From the NCBI GenBank assembly GCA_016293435.1, contig JAEDEG010000006.1, forward strand, positions 1 through 43,598: a stretch of 43,598 nucleotides of DNA. The letters run 5' to 3'. Made by a program: the position numbers and the translations under genes. The first letter of the stretch is position 1. Each line of letters begins with the position of its first letter. A model generated the notes under the pieces. It had not been told where the DNA came from. It saw nothing but the letters and a program-made list of their open reading frames with translations, and did no database searches. The stretch is from Clostridia bacterium. Its GTDB lineage: Bacteria; Bacillota; Clostridia; UMGS1810. This document shows positions 24,217 through 31,840 of this stretch, piece by piece.

Positions 24217-26742
24217 ATGAAAATCGCGTTTTCAACACTCTGTTGCCCTAATTATGAATGGAAGGATATTTTCACAATGGCAACTGATCTGGGATTTGAT
24301 GGTATTGAAGTGCGTCATATCCGAGAAGATGAATCAAAATCACCCTTTAGTCATGACAAATGTGATGAAACCGCTGAAAAACTTAAAAAAATGAAAATTG
24401 AGATTCCCTGTCTGTCAACGGGCGGATGTCTGAAATCAGACGAGCTATGGGAAGAAACCAAAGCGGAAATTCTATCGTACATATCAATTGCTTCCAAGGT
24501 GGGAGCAAAATATATCAGAATTCTCGGCGACCTTCACGAAAAACCCAACGGTGAGGTTGACGACGATGCCGTATGCGAAAGAATAAAAGAGCTTGTGCCC
24601 TATGCAGAAGAAAGCAGTGTTACCTTGCTTGTTGAAACAAACGGTGTGTATGCCGATACCGAAAGGCTATGCAATCTGTTAAACAAAGTGGCAAGTGACA
24701 ATGTTGCAGCTCTATGGGATTCGCACCATCCTTACAGATTTTTTGGCGAAAGTCCCGAGACTACGCTGACAAATTTGGGCGCATACATAAAGCATGTTCA
24801 TGTTAAAGACTCTGTGACAGATGCAGACGGAAATGTGACATATAAAATAATTGGCGAGGGAGATTTGCCTCTCAATGACATTATGCTCGCACTGAAATCC
24901 ATAAACTACGAAGGATATGTTACTCTTGAGTGGGTTAAAAGATGGTATCCCGATTTGACAGATGCATGCATAATATTTCCAAACTTTGTTGATTATATGA
25001 GAGCTTACACAGGAAACACCGGTCACAATTCCAGACTTCAGGACAACAACGCCGGCACCGGAAAATATGTGTGGCCGAAAGAAACCATTATAGATCTCAC
25101 ATTTCCTCAGGTGCTTGACCGAATGGTTGAAGAATTTCCCGATCAATATGCATTCAGATACACCACTCTTGATTATACCAGAACATACACTGAATTCAGA
25201 GACGATGTGGACACCTTTGCAAGAGCACTTATTGCAATGGGTGTAAAACCCGGAGACCATGTTGCAATATGGGCAACAAATGTGCCGGCATGGTATATCA
25301 CATTTTGGGCTACCGTTAAAATCGGTGCGGTGCTTGTAACCGTTAATACTGCATATAAGGTATATGAGGCTGAATATCTGCTCAAGCAGTCGGATACCCA
25401 CACTCTGGTAATGATTGACGGATTTAAAACCAGCAACTACATAGAAATAATTCAGGAGCTATGCCCCGAGCTTGCAGATCTTAAACCGGGTCAGCAGCTT
25501 CACTCAAGAAAGCTGCCATTTCTCAGAAATGTTATTACGGTTGACTGCGAGGTTCCGGGATGCTACACATGGTATCAGGCACTTCAGAGAGCAGACGAGG
25601 TACCGCTGGAGGAAGTATACAGAAGGGCTGCCGCAGTTAACAAAAACGATGTGTGCAATATGCAATATACATCGGGTACTACGGGCTTCCCCAAGGGAGT
25701 TATGCTCACTCACTACAATGTTGTAAACAACGGCAAAGCAATTGGTGACTGTATGGATTTGTCAACTGCCGACCGAATGATGATTCAGGTACCCATGTTC
25801 CATTGCTTTGGAATGGTTCTTGCTATGACCGCATCAATGACACACGGTGTTACAATGTCGCCCATTCCGGCATTTTCGCCAAGAAAAAGCTTGGCATGCA
25901 TTACAAAGGAAAAAATAACCTGCTTCCACGGTGTTCCGACTATGTTTATTGCAATGCTCAGTCACGAGGATTTTGACAAAACCGATTTCTCCCACATGAG
26001 AACAGGAATTATGGCAGGTTCGCCTTGCCCGATTCAGACCATGAAAGAGGTTATCGAAAAAATGCATATGCCCGAAATATGCATAACCTACGGTCAGACA
26101 GAGGCCTCCCCCGCTACCACAATGAGCAAGACCACCGACTCTATCGAAACCAGAGTAAATACTGTGGGCGGACCGATATTCGGTGTGGAATGCAAGATTG
26201 TGGATCCCGAAACCGGAGAAGATTTGCCCGATAATGTTGATGGGGAGTTCGTGGCAAGGGGCTATAACATCATGAAGGGCTACTACAAGATGCCCGCTGC
26301 AACCGCAGCTGCAATTGACGAAGACGGATGGCTTCACTCGGGTGACCTTGCAAGAAGAACACCTGAAGGATATTACAAAATCACCGGCAGAATAAAGGAT
26401 ATGATTATCCGCGGAGGTGAAAACCTCTATCCTAAGGAAATTGAAGATTTTATATACACCCATCCTGAGGTAAGTGACGTCCAGGTTATTGGTGTGCCCG
26501 ACAAGCAGTATGGCGAGGAAGCTATGGCATGCGTTGTTCCGAAAGAAGGCTCAAGCCTTACAATAGAGGAGCTCAGAGAGTATATTGTATCTCATATTGC
26601 TAAGCACAAGGTACCCAAATATATCAGATTTGTTGAAGGCTTCCCAATGAATGCCGCAGGAAAAATTCTGAAATATAAAATGAGAGAAGAAGCAATTGAA
26701 TATCTTGGGTTGCAGGATGCAAGCAAGATTGTAACAGCATAA
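24217..26742 (+). CDS. Fusion: xylose-isomerase-like TIM barrel + acyl-CoA synthetase (AMP-forming)
   Basis: An 841-residue two-domain enzyme. Residues 1-265 form a sugar isomerase/epimerase-type TIM barrel (IolE/IolI/AP endonuclease 2 superfamily). Candidate metal ligands Glu140 (LLVETNG), Asp168 (WDSHHPYRF), His193/195 (HVHVKD) and Glu238 (LEWVKRW) match the Glu-Asp-His-Glu set of IolI. A linker of ~25 residues follows. Residues ~290-841 are a complete acyl-CoA synthetase of the ANL superfamily: P-loop YTSGTTGFPKG (484-494), YGQTEASP (625-632), GWLHSGDLA (704-712), GRIKDMIIRGGENLYP (725-740) and catalytic Lys816 in AAGKILK. Both halves look intact. Substrates are unknown; the seven-gene operon at 30398-38431 suggests polyol/sugar-acid breakdown. 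Confidence 0.9.
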   Translation: MKIAFSTLCCPNYEWKDIFTMATDLGFDGIEVRHIREDESKSPFSHDKCDETAEKLKKMKIEIPCLSTGGCLKSDELWEETKAEILSYISIASKVGAKYIRILGDLHEKPNGEVDDDAVCERIKELVPYAEESSVTLLVETNGVYADTERLCNLLNKVASDNVAALWDSHHPYRFFGESPETTLTNLGAYIKHVHVKDSVTDADGNVTYKIIGEGDLPLNDIMLALKSINYEGYVTLEWVKRWYPDLTDACIIFPNFVDYMRAYTGNTGHNSRLQDNNAGTGKYVWPKETIIDLTFPQVLDRMVEEFPDQYAFRYTTLDYTRTYTEFRDDVDTFARALIAMGVKPGDHVAIWATNVPAWYITFWATVKIGAVLVTVNTAYKVYEAEYLLKQSDTHTLVMIDGFKTSNYIEIIQELCPELADLKPGQQLHSRKLPFLRNVITVDCEVPGCYTWYQALQRADEVPLEEVYRRAAAVNKNDVCNMQYTSGTTGFPKGVMLTHYNVVNNGKAIGDCMDLSTADRMMIQVPMFHCFGMVLAMTASMTHGVTMSPIPAFSPRKSLACITKEKITCFHGVPTMFIAMLSHEDFDKTDFSHMRTGIMAGSPCPIQTMKEVIEKMHMPEICITYGQTEASPATTMSKTTDSIETRVNTVGGPIFGVECKIVDPETGEDLPDNVDGEFVARGYNIMKGYYKMPAATAAAIDEDGWLHSGDLARRTPEGYYKITGRIKDMIIRGGENLYPKEIEDFIYTHPEVSDVQVIGVPDKQYGEEAMACVVPKEGSSLTIEELREYIVSHIAKHKVPKYIRFVEGFPMNAAGKILKYKMREEAIEYLGLQDASKIVTA

Positions 26743-26743
26743 A

Positions 26744-26863
26744 AATTCAATAAGCGGCAAAGCCGCGTCATTCAACGTTTTCAGTGGGAGATTGAACTCC
26801 CACTGAAAAAATTAAATGTCACCCGCCGCCTATAGAGGCGGGTGACATTTAATTTAGTTATAT
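26744..26863 (+). repeat. Structured ~120-bp dispersed repeat, copy 2 (behind the fusion gene)
   Basis: Copy 2, same orientation on the plus strand as copy 1 and inverted relative to copy 3. It starts 1 bp after the stop codon of the fusion gene. Its long hairpin is perfect here (14-bp arms 26814-26827 and 26837-26850), whereas copies 1 and 3 share two small changes in one arm. The short GCGGC and CAGTGGGAG hairpins are identical to copy 1. Confidence 0.88.
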
Positions 26864-26872
26864 CGTATTTTG

Positions 26873-26911
26873 AAACGGGCAGCCGATTTTACCGACTGCC
26901 CGTTTTAGTTA
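26873..26911. terminator. Bidirectional terminator between convergent genes
   Basis: The stem AAACGGGCAG (26873-26882) pairs with CTGCCCGTTT (26896-26905), with inner CCGATTTTACCG sequence as loop, followed by TTTAGTTATTTT on the plus strand. It separates the fusion gene and the convergent lyase gene. Confidence 0.78.
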
Positions 26912-26971
26912 TTTTGTGACTTTAGTTACAAACAATGAATTGTCACTGCCGTACTTTTCTCATTTGAAACG

Positions 26972-28696
26972 TCAAACCACAAATTCAAACTCAAATACAG
27001 TCTCTGTTGGGTTTTTGGCTGAAATATCAATCAAATAAACCGTCACAATATCAATTCCGTTATGTGCCACATAAGTCTCGGTGCTGACCGATGCTTGGTA
27101 TTTATCGTCATCATACAAAATACGAGAAAATCCAAAATCAATACATCCGTCTGAAAGCTTAGGCTCCAATTTGCTGACAAAGCGCTCATTTATTGATTTG
27201 GTTGCAGGTGAAAAAGAAAAAACGTCTTTTAACAGGACTTTGTTGTCACTAAGCACAAAAAGTCGGTTTATTCTGTCTACAATACCATTTGAATATGCGC
27301 CCTCAATATCAAGCTCAAATTCGTTATCTGATGCCCTAACGTTTTTGGCACTATACTCTGCTCCTTCGTGCTGAAACTCGCCATTTATTATTGGGACGCT
27401 ATGACCTCTTGAACTATTTTGCAAAAAAGAATATCTTGTTTCTGCCATAAAGGTTTCTTTGACATATTCACCGCAGCCCAAATCAGAAATAACCGTTTCC
27501 TCCCCTACTGTTATCATAAAGGATCCGATATCGTTGTGATTATGAGGTTCATCGTTGTGACCACCCTTAGCCGCAAAGCTATAGGAATCATGCTGACTTA
27601 TGTACCACCGGCTGTCGGCAAGATAGGTGGTTGCATATATTCTGCCTTCAAAGCGGTAATTTTCATCAAACCATAAAAGCTCTGACACTGAATCTACATT
27701 TCCCTGACGGGTTCCGTATTTCAAATCGGGTAAAACAACTTCGCTGTATATGGATTTTAAAAATGAAATCAGACCGATTTTAAATCTAAAAAGCTCTCCT
27801 CCATCGGAAAAAGAAGCTACCTTTGAATCAGACATTCTCACTCTCTGAGGGAAAAGTGCAAGCTCTTTTACCTTGGGGTTATCAAAATAATTTATTCTGC
27901 CGCAGGTGTATTCCTTTACCGCCTGAGCTAAAATCACAAAATGACTGAAGCCGTAGCCCCAGTATGCCATGCCCTCCTGACAGCAGCCGTCATCTCCAAT
28001 TCCCTCGAGATAGCTGTCAAGACAACCGATAAAACGATTGACAAACTTTTCTTTTTGTTCATCGGAACCGAAATACAGTGCCGCCATTGTGCAACCGGCA
28101 CCGCAGACCGTTGCCCAGTTCATTTTGCAGTCTTCCCAGGAATATTTTTCTTTCTTTTTCAAAACATGATTTACAATTTCAAATGCCTCGTTATTTTCTA
28201 AAGTAGGAAAAATCCTGCGGTTTATTTCGTATGACATTCTGTCTGTTATATATTCCGGCAGTTTTTCGCCCACACACATAACAATTTCTGCAAAGAGGCG
28301 CGCTGTTTCTGCCTGAAACAAATCAACATGTTCTATAGTGCGGCGCGAGAGACGGGCGGGTAACTCAGCATGTGCCGGCAAGCACCAGGTAAATTCGTCG
28401 CAAATATATGATATATAGTCAGCAAGAGGCTTGAGATATTTATCGTTTTGGGTAAGCCAGTATGCCATCATTATATTATTGCATTTTCTTCTGCGGTCAA
28501 AATATCCTTTTTCAAAAACCGTTCTGTTGCCGGTTTCGTAATACAATACATAATCGCTGATTTTAAATGCCGGGCTATCCTCTGTTATTGCCTCATCTGC
28601 GCTCGCAATTATTTCATCAATAAAAGGCTTTGCAGCTTTACTGTTCATCAGCTTTTCTCTTTTTTGATTGACATCTACTCCGTAGTATGATTTCAT
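26972..28696 (-). CDS. Heparinase II/III-like polysaccharide lyase
   Basis: A 574-residue protein with the layout of bacterial heparinase II/III-like lyases. An N-terminal alpha/alpha toroid (~40-330) has RLSRRTIEHVDLFQAETARLF, then DDGCCQEGMAYWGYGFSHFV (candidate Tyr/His catalytic region). A beta-sandwich part holds FAAKGGHNDEPHNHNDIGSFMI, a clear family motif with conserved His/Asn, and VISDLGCGEYV. No signal peptide, so it would act on imported oligosaccharides, perhaps uronic-acid containing. The start at 28696 follows AAAGGCACAAAC; the ATG at 28720 lacks a site and overlaps the yitT stop. It is in a minus-strand pair with yitT, flanked by inverted repeat copies. Confidence 0.85.
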   Translation of the reverse strand: MKSYYGVDVNQKREKLMNSKAAKPFIDEIIASADEAITEDSPAFKISDYVLYYETGNRTVFEKGYFDRRRKCNNIMMAYWLTQNDKYLKPLADYISYICDEFTWCLPAHAELPARLSRRTIEHVDLFQAETARLFAEIVMCVGEKLPEYITDRMSYEINRRIFPTLENNEAFEIVNHVLKKKEKYSWEDCKMNWATVCGAGCTMAALYFGSDEQKEKFVNRFIGCLDSYLEGIGDDGCCQEGMAYWGYGFSHFVILAQAVKEYTCGRINYFDNPKVKELALFPQRVRMSDSKVASFSDGGELFRFKIGLISFLKSIYSEVVLPDLKYGTRQGNVDSVSELLWFDENYRFEGRIYATTYLADSRWYISQHDSYSFAAKGGHNDEPHNHNDIGSFMITVGEETVISDLGCGEYVKETFMAETRYSFLQNSSRGHSVPIINGEFQHEGAEYSAKNVRASDNEFELDIEGAYSNGIVDRINRLFVLSDNKVLLKDVFSFSPATKSINERFVSKLEPKLSDGCIDFGFSRILYDDDKYQASVSTETYVAHNGIDIVTVYLIDISAKNPTETVFEFEFVV

Positions 28697-28716
28697 GTTT
28701 GTGCCTTCTTTCTGAG

Positions 28717-29604
28717 TCATTTATCTATATTTGCTTTAAAAACATCGGCTACTTCTGTAATAGTTATAAATGCGCCGCTGTCCACATCATGGACAATATC
28801 TCTCATTTTTGATATTTGAAAACGGTTGACTATAAAATATATCATTGTTTTGTTGTCACCCGAATAGCCGCCTTTGACAGGGATTATGGTTATGCCGCAT
28901 TCAAAGGTGGCGGTGAGCTCTGAGCAAATTTCATCGGGTTTTGTCGTTATTATCATAGCCGCCTTTGAGCGGTCGACACCCTCTACAATAAAGTCTATCA
29001 TTTTGAGCCCGGCACCATAGGTTACAATAGAATAAAGAGGCAAAATCCAGCTATCCATAATGAGACCGGCAATAATATACAAAATGACATTGTAAGCCAT
29101 TATAAACGTGCCAACGGTAACACCCAGCCTTTTGGAAAAGATAACAGACATAACATCAACACCGTCAATCGCACCGCCAAAACGGATTGTCATGCCACTG
29201 CCTATACCTGATATGATACCGCCAAACAGTGCACAAAGCAAAAGGTCGTTGCCTGCAAGAGGAGATACAAATGACACATCAATCGGCAAAACGTCTGTTA
29301 TAAGCCATGCTCCGAGAGAATACATTGCTACTGCATAGAGAGAATACAAAGTAAAAAGCTTTCCTTGCTTTTTGCAGCCAAAAATAAAAAGCGGGATATT
29401 AATTGTCAAAAGAAAAAAGGATAGTGAAAATCTGTCGGGAGTTATTTGCGAAAGGAGCATAGAAGTACCTGAAATGCCGCTGTCATACAGCTTTACGGGA
29501 CTTAGAAAAACCGTTATTCCAAATGCATTTACAAAACCTGCTATTGTGAGCAGCAAAAGCCTAATGGTACTTAATCGGTTAAGGAATTTTTTGGCTCTTT
29601 TCAT
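28717..29604 (-). CDS. YitT family membrane protein (DUF161/DUF2179)
   Basis: A 295-residue membrane protein. About five to six hydrophobic segments occupy residues ~15-200 (LLLLTIAGFVNAFGITVFL; FSLSFFLLTINIPLFIFG; LFTLYSLYAVAMYSLGAW; LLLCALFGGIISGIGSGMTIRFGG; FIMAYNVILYIIAGLIM). A C-terminal DUF2179 domain (~205-295) has ERG-like DRSKAAMIITTKPDEI and VKGGYSGDNKTMIYFIVNRF. YitT proteins are common in Firmicutes; the transported substrate, if any, is unknown. It is the first gene of a two-gene unit with the heparinase-like lyase, about 20 bp apart. Confidence 0.92.
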   Translation of the reverse strand: MKRAKKFLNRLSTIRLLLLTIAGFVNAFGITVFLSPVKLYDSGISGTSMLLSQITPDRFSLSFFLLTINIPLFIFGCKKQGKLFTLYSLYAVAMYSLGAWLITDVLPIDVSFVSPLAGNDLLLCALFGGIISGIGSGMTIRFGGAIDGVDVMSVIFSKRLGVTVGTFIMAYNVILYIIAGLIMDSWILPLYSIVTYGAGLKMIDFIVEGVDRSKAAMIITTKPDEICSELTATFECGITIIPVKGGYSGDNKTMIYFIVNRFQISKMRDIVHDVDSGAFITITEVADVFKANIDK

Positions 29605-29645
29605 TAAATCTCTCCTTTATTTCATATCCGTCTAAATACATGTTT

Positions 29646-29656
29646 GCGCAATGCGC
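29646..29656. promoter_or_regulatory. Operator-like palindrome in the yitT leader
   Basis: The palindrome GCGCA-A-TGCGC lies just downstream of the expected yitT transcription start (~29661), where a repressor could bind. The 11-mer TGCGCAATGCG recurs at 29996-30006 inside the start of the Cys-rich gene. Function is inferred only from symmetry and position. Confidence 0.3.
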
Positions 29657-29667
29657 TAATCGTGGCT

Positions 29668-29696
29668 ATTATAACACATTAAGCGGAAAGATTCAA
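29668..29696 (-). promoter_or_regulatory. Sigma-A promoter of yitT and the lyase gene
   Basis: Minus strand: TTGAAT (29691-29696), 17-bp spacer, TATAAT (29668-29673). Confidence 0.75.
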
Positions 29697-29775
29697 GTCC
29701 TTTTGAGGGTTAGATTTACAAAATTTCACTTAAAATTGAGATAAATTATATATAACAGAAGCATAGGAATTTAAA

Positions 29776-29804
29776 TTGACAATAATATAAAAATTGTATA
29801 TAAT
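29776..29804 (+). promoter_or_regulatory. Sigma-A promoter upstream of repeat copy 3
   Basis: TTGACA (29776-29781), 17-bp spacer, TATAAT (29799-29804). Transcription would begin near 29811 and run through the entire repeat element before the ribosome binding site of the Cys-rich gene at 29970. Confidence 0.8.
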
Positions 29805-29834
29805 AATTTCATATCTAATAAAACAGCTCGAAAA

Positions 29835-29953
29835 ATATAACTAAATTAAGATGTCCCCCGCCTCTATAGGCGGCGGGTGACATTTAATTTTTTCAGTGGG
29901 AGTTCAATCTCCCACTGAAAACGTTGAATGACGCGGCTTTGCCGCTTATTGAA
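29835..29953 (+). repeat. Structured ~120-bp dispersed repeat, copy 3 (5' UTR of Cys-rich gene)
   Basis: Copy 3, inverted relative to copies 1 and 2 on the plus strand. In the transcribed direction: long hairpin (~29845-29888, two changes from perfect as in copy 1), CAGTGGGAG/CTCCCACTG hairpin (29894-29917) and GCGGC/GCCGC hairpin (29933-29945). It sits between a consensus promoter and a ribosome binding site, the same position relative to its gene as copy 1 has to obg. The 29605-29969 gap otherwise holds only the yitT promoter, the AT-rich stretch and this promoter. Confidence 0.87.
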
Positions 29954-29969
29954 GATTGGGAGAGATTGG

Positions 29970-30203
29970 ATGAACAACAGCAGGTATTTTAAAAATGCGC
30001 AATGCGAATACTTTCCGTGTCACAAAATGCAGGGGGATTTTTTTAACTGTATGTTCTGCTTTTGTCCGCTGTACGGCATGGGTCAAGAATGCGGAGGTAA
30101 TTTTGTCTATACGAAGGGTGGCATAAAGGACTGCTCAAACTGCACTCTTGTTCACAGCCGAGGCGGATATGATTATGTTATAAAAAAGCTAAGTCAAAAA
30201 TAA
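29970..30203 (+). CDS. Small cysteine-rich domain protein (putative metal-binding)
   Basis: A 77-residue protein with ten cysteines arranged like the 'cysteine-rich small domain' family (PF04071): CEYFPCHK, FFNCMFCFCPLYGMGQECGG, then GGIKDCSNCTLVHSRGGYDYVI. The pattern suggests a metal or Fe-S site. Relatives occur alone or fused to cobalamin-related proteins; the role is unknown. The start at 29970 follows GGGAGAGATTGG; an upstream in-frame ATG (29928) lies inside the repeat. Its 5' UTR contains repeat copy 3. Confidence 0.8.
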   Translation: MNNSRYFKNAQCEYFPCHKMQGDFFNCMFCFCPLYGMGQECGGNFVYTKGGIKDCSNCTLVHSRGGYDYVIKKLSQK

Positions 30204-30314
30204 AGGCAATCTATTTTAATATCAAAAACGTCCTTTTTGAAATTATTTTTCATTTTTGCGGCGGTTTTTTGTTAATTATTTTGCACAATATTGAAAATAT
30301 TTTTCATAAAATGC

Positions 30315-30343
30315 TTGAATTTCTGATATTTATATGCTATACT
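30315..30343 (+). promoter_or_regulatory. Sigma-A promoter of the FAD/Fe-S/sugar operon
   Basis: TTGAAT (30315-30320), 17-bp spacer, TATACT (30338-30343), about 55 bp before the start of the first operon gene. No terminator was seen in the 30204-30397 gap. Confidence 0.65.
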
Positions 30344-30397
30344 TTGATTAATATATTAATTATATAATCAAAATAAATATTATGAAAGGAAACGGAC

Positions 30398-31822
30398 ATG
30401 AAAGATTTTTTAATGGACATGATAGCATCTGAGCTTGAGGATGCTGTCGGACGCGAAAACTGTTCGACAAGAACAATTGACAAGCTAACCCACAGTGTAG
30501 ACTTTTTTTGGCTTTCCAGAATGTGGGCAGACAGAGGACTCAGAATGCCGGAGGCCGACTTTGTGGTAGCTCCGAAGGATGCAAAGGAAACATCTGCTGT
30601 GCTGAAAATTGCAAATTATTACAAAATTCCCGTTACCACATGGGGCGGCGGCGGCGGAAGCCAGGGCGGCGCCATTCCGGTATGCGGAGGTATAGTGCTT
30701 GATACAAAGCGTATGAATCAAATTACTGATTTTAATGAAAAGGCAATGTATATAGAATGCGGAACCGGTACAATATACAAGCATCTCGAATGGGCAGCAA
30801 ACGAAAGAGGATATGCAACAATGCACTATCCATCTTCACTCACTTGCTCAACCGTGGGCGGATTTTTGGCTCACAGAGGTATCGGTGTATCTTCTACCAA
30901 ATACGGCAAAATTGACGACATGGTAATGCAGATGGAGGTTGTACTTCCAAACGGTGACATCATCTACACATCACCTGTTCCGAAGCACGCCGCAGGACCT
31001 GACCTGAACCAAATTTTCATTGGCTCCGAGGGCACACTGGGTATCATGACAAAGGCACAAATGAGAATATATGAACAGCCTGAGCTCAGAAAGTTCAGAG
31101 CGTTTCTTTTCCACAATATGACAGACGCATTTAATGCAGGAAGAGAGCTTTTGCAAAAATTTAAGCCCTCGGTAATGAGACTTTATGACGAAGCTGAAAC
31201 GGCATCTCTTATCAAAAAGATTGTTGGTGTGGAAAAGCCGGGCGCATTTATGAACATTGCTATTGAAGGCGTTGCCGAAATGGTTGAGCTTGAAGAAAAA
31301 ATTTTGCTCGAAACCTTTGCAAAATACAACGTTGAGGACCTTGGAAGTGAATATGGCGAAAAATGGTGGAAAGAAAAAATCACATTCTTCTATCCCGGTC
31401 ATATGATGGACATTCCTCAGTGCTTTGGTACAATGGATACAATCGCACCATATGATAAAATAGAAAACATATACTGGGAAATGAAAAAAGCCATCGAAAC
31501 CAATTATCCTCAAGCAAAATTCATTGCCCACTTCTCTCACTGGTATGAGTGGGGTTGTATGATTTATGACAGATTCATTGTGGATGGTAAAGACGTTCCT
31601 CATGATCCTCACGAGGCTCTCCGTCTGCACAACGAAATATGGAGCTGCGGTGTAAGAACAGCTCTTGCAAACGGCGGTGTGGTAAACGACCATCACGGAG
31701 TGGGCATTAAGCTTGGCAGACTCATGAAGGAGCAGTACGGTCCTGCGATGCAGGTGTTTGAAGGCATTAAGAAGCAACTCGACCCCAACGGTATTCTTAA
31801 TCCTTATAAGCTCGGATTATAA
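30398..31822 (+). CDS. FAD-binding oxidoreductase (GlcD/alkyl-DHAP-synthase-like, VAO family)
   Basis: A 474-residue flavoprotein. The FAD-binding PCMH domain (~45-225) has ADFVVAPKDAKE, the pyrophosphate loop TTWGGGGGSQGGAIPVCGGIVLD and STVGGFLAHRGIGVSSTKYGKIDDMV. The C-terminal FAD-oxidase domain (~230-474) ends VVNDHHGVGIKLGRLMKEQYG, then LDPNGILNPYKLGL. The HHGVG element resembles alkyl-DHAP synthases and D-2-hydroxyacid dehydrogenases (GlcD/Dld). It probably oxidises a hydroxy acid or polyol and passes electrons to the Fe-S protein 18 bp downstream and the ETF at the end of the operon. First gene of a seven-gene plus-strand run. Confidence 0.88.
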   Translation: MKDFLMDMIASELEDAVGRENCSTRTIDKLTHSVDFFWLSRMWADRGLRMPEADFVVAPKDAKETSAVLKIANYYKIPVTTWGGGGGSQGGAIPVCGGIVLDTKRMNQITDFNEKAMYIECGTGTIYKHLEWAANERGYATMHYPSSLTCSTVGGFLAHRGIGVSSTKYGKIDDMVMQMEVVLPNGDIIYTSPVPKHAAGPDLNQIFIGSEGTLGIMTKAQMRIYEQPELRKFRAFLFHNMTDAFNAGRELLQKFKPSVMRLYDEAETASLIKKIVGVEKPGAFMNIAIEGVAEMVELEEKILLETFAKYNVEDLGSEYGEKWWKEKITFFYPGHMMDIPQCFGTMDTIAPYDKIENIYWEMKKAIETNYPQAKFIAHFSHWYEWGCMIYDRFIVDGKDVPHDPHEALRLHNEIWSCGVRTALANGGVVNDHHGVGIKLGRLMKEQYGPAMQVFEGIKKQLDPNGILNPYKLGL

Positions 31823-31840
31823 TAAGGGAGGAAGAAGACA

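Noticed and set aside
24712..25401. Long antisense open frames over the fusion gene (24712-25401 and 25834-26463)
   Set aside because: Cys/His/Ile-rich, no ribosome binding sites, fully antisense to a gene with clear domains; shadow frames.
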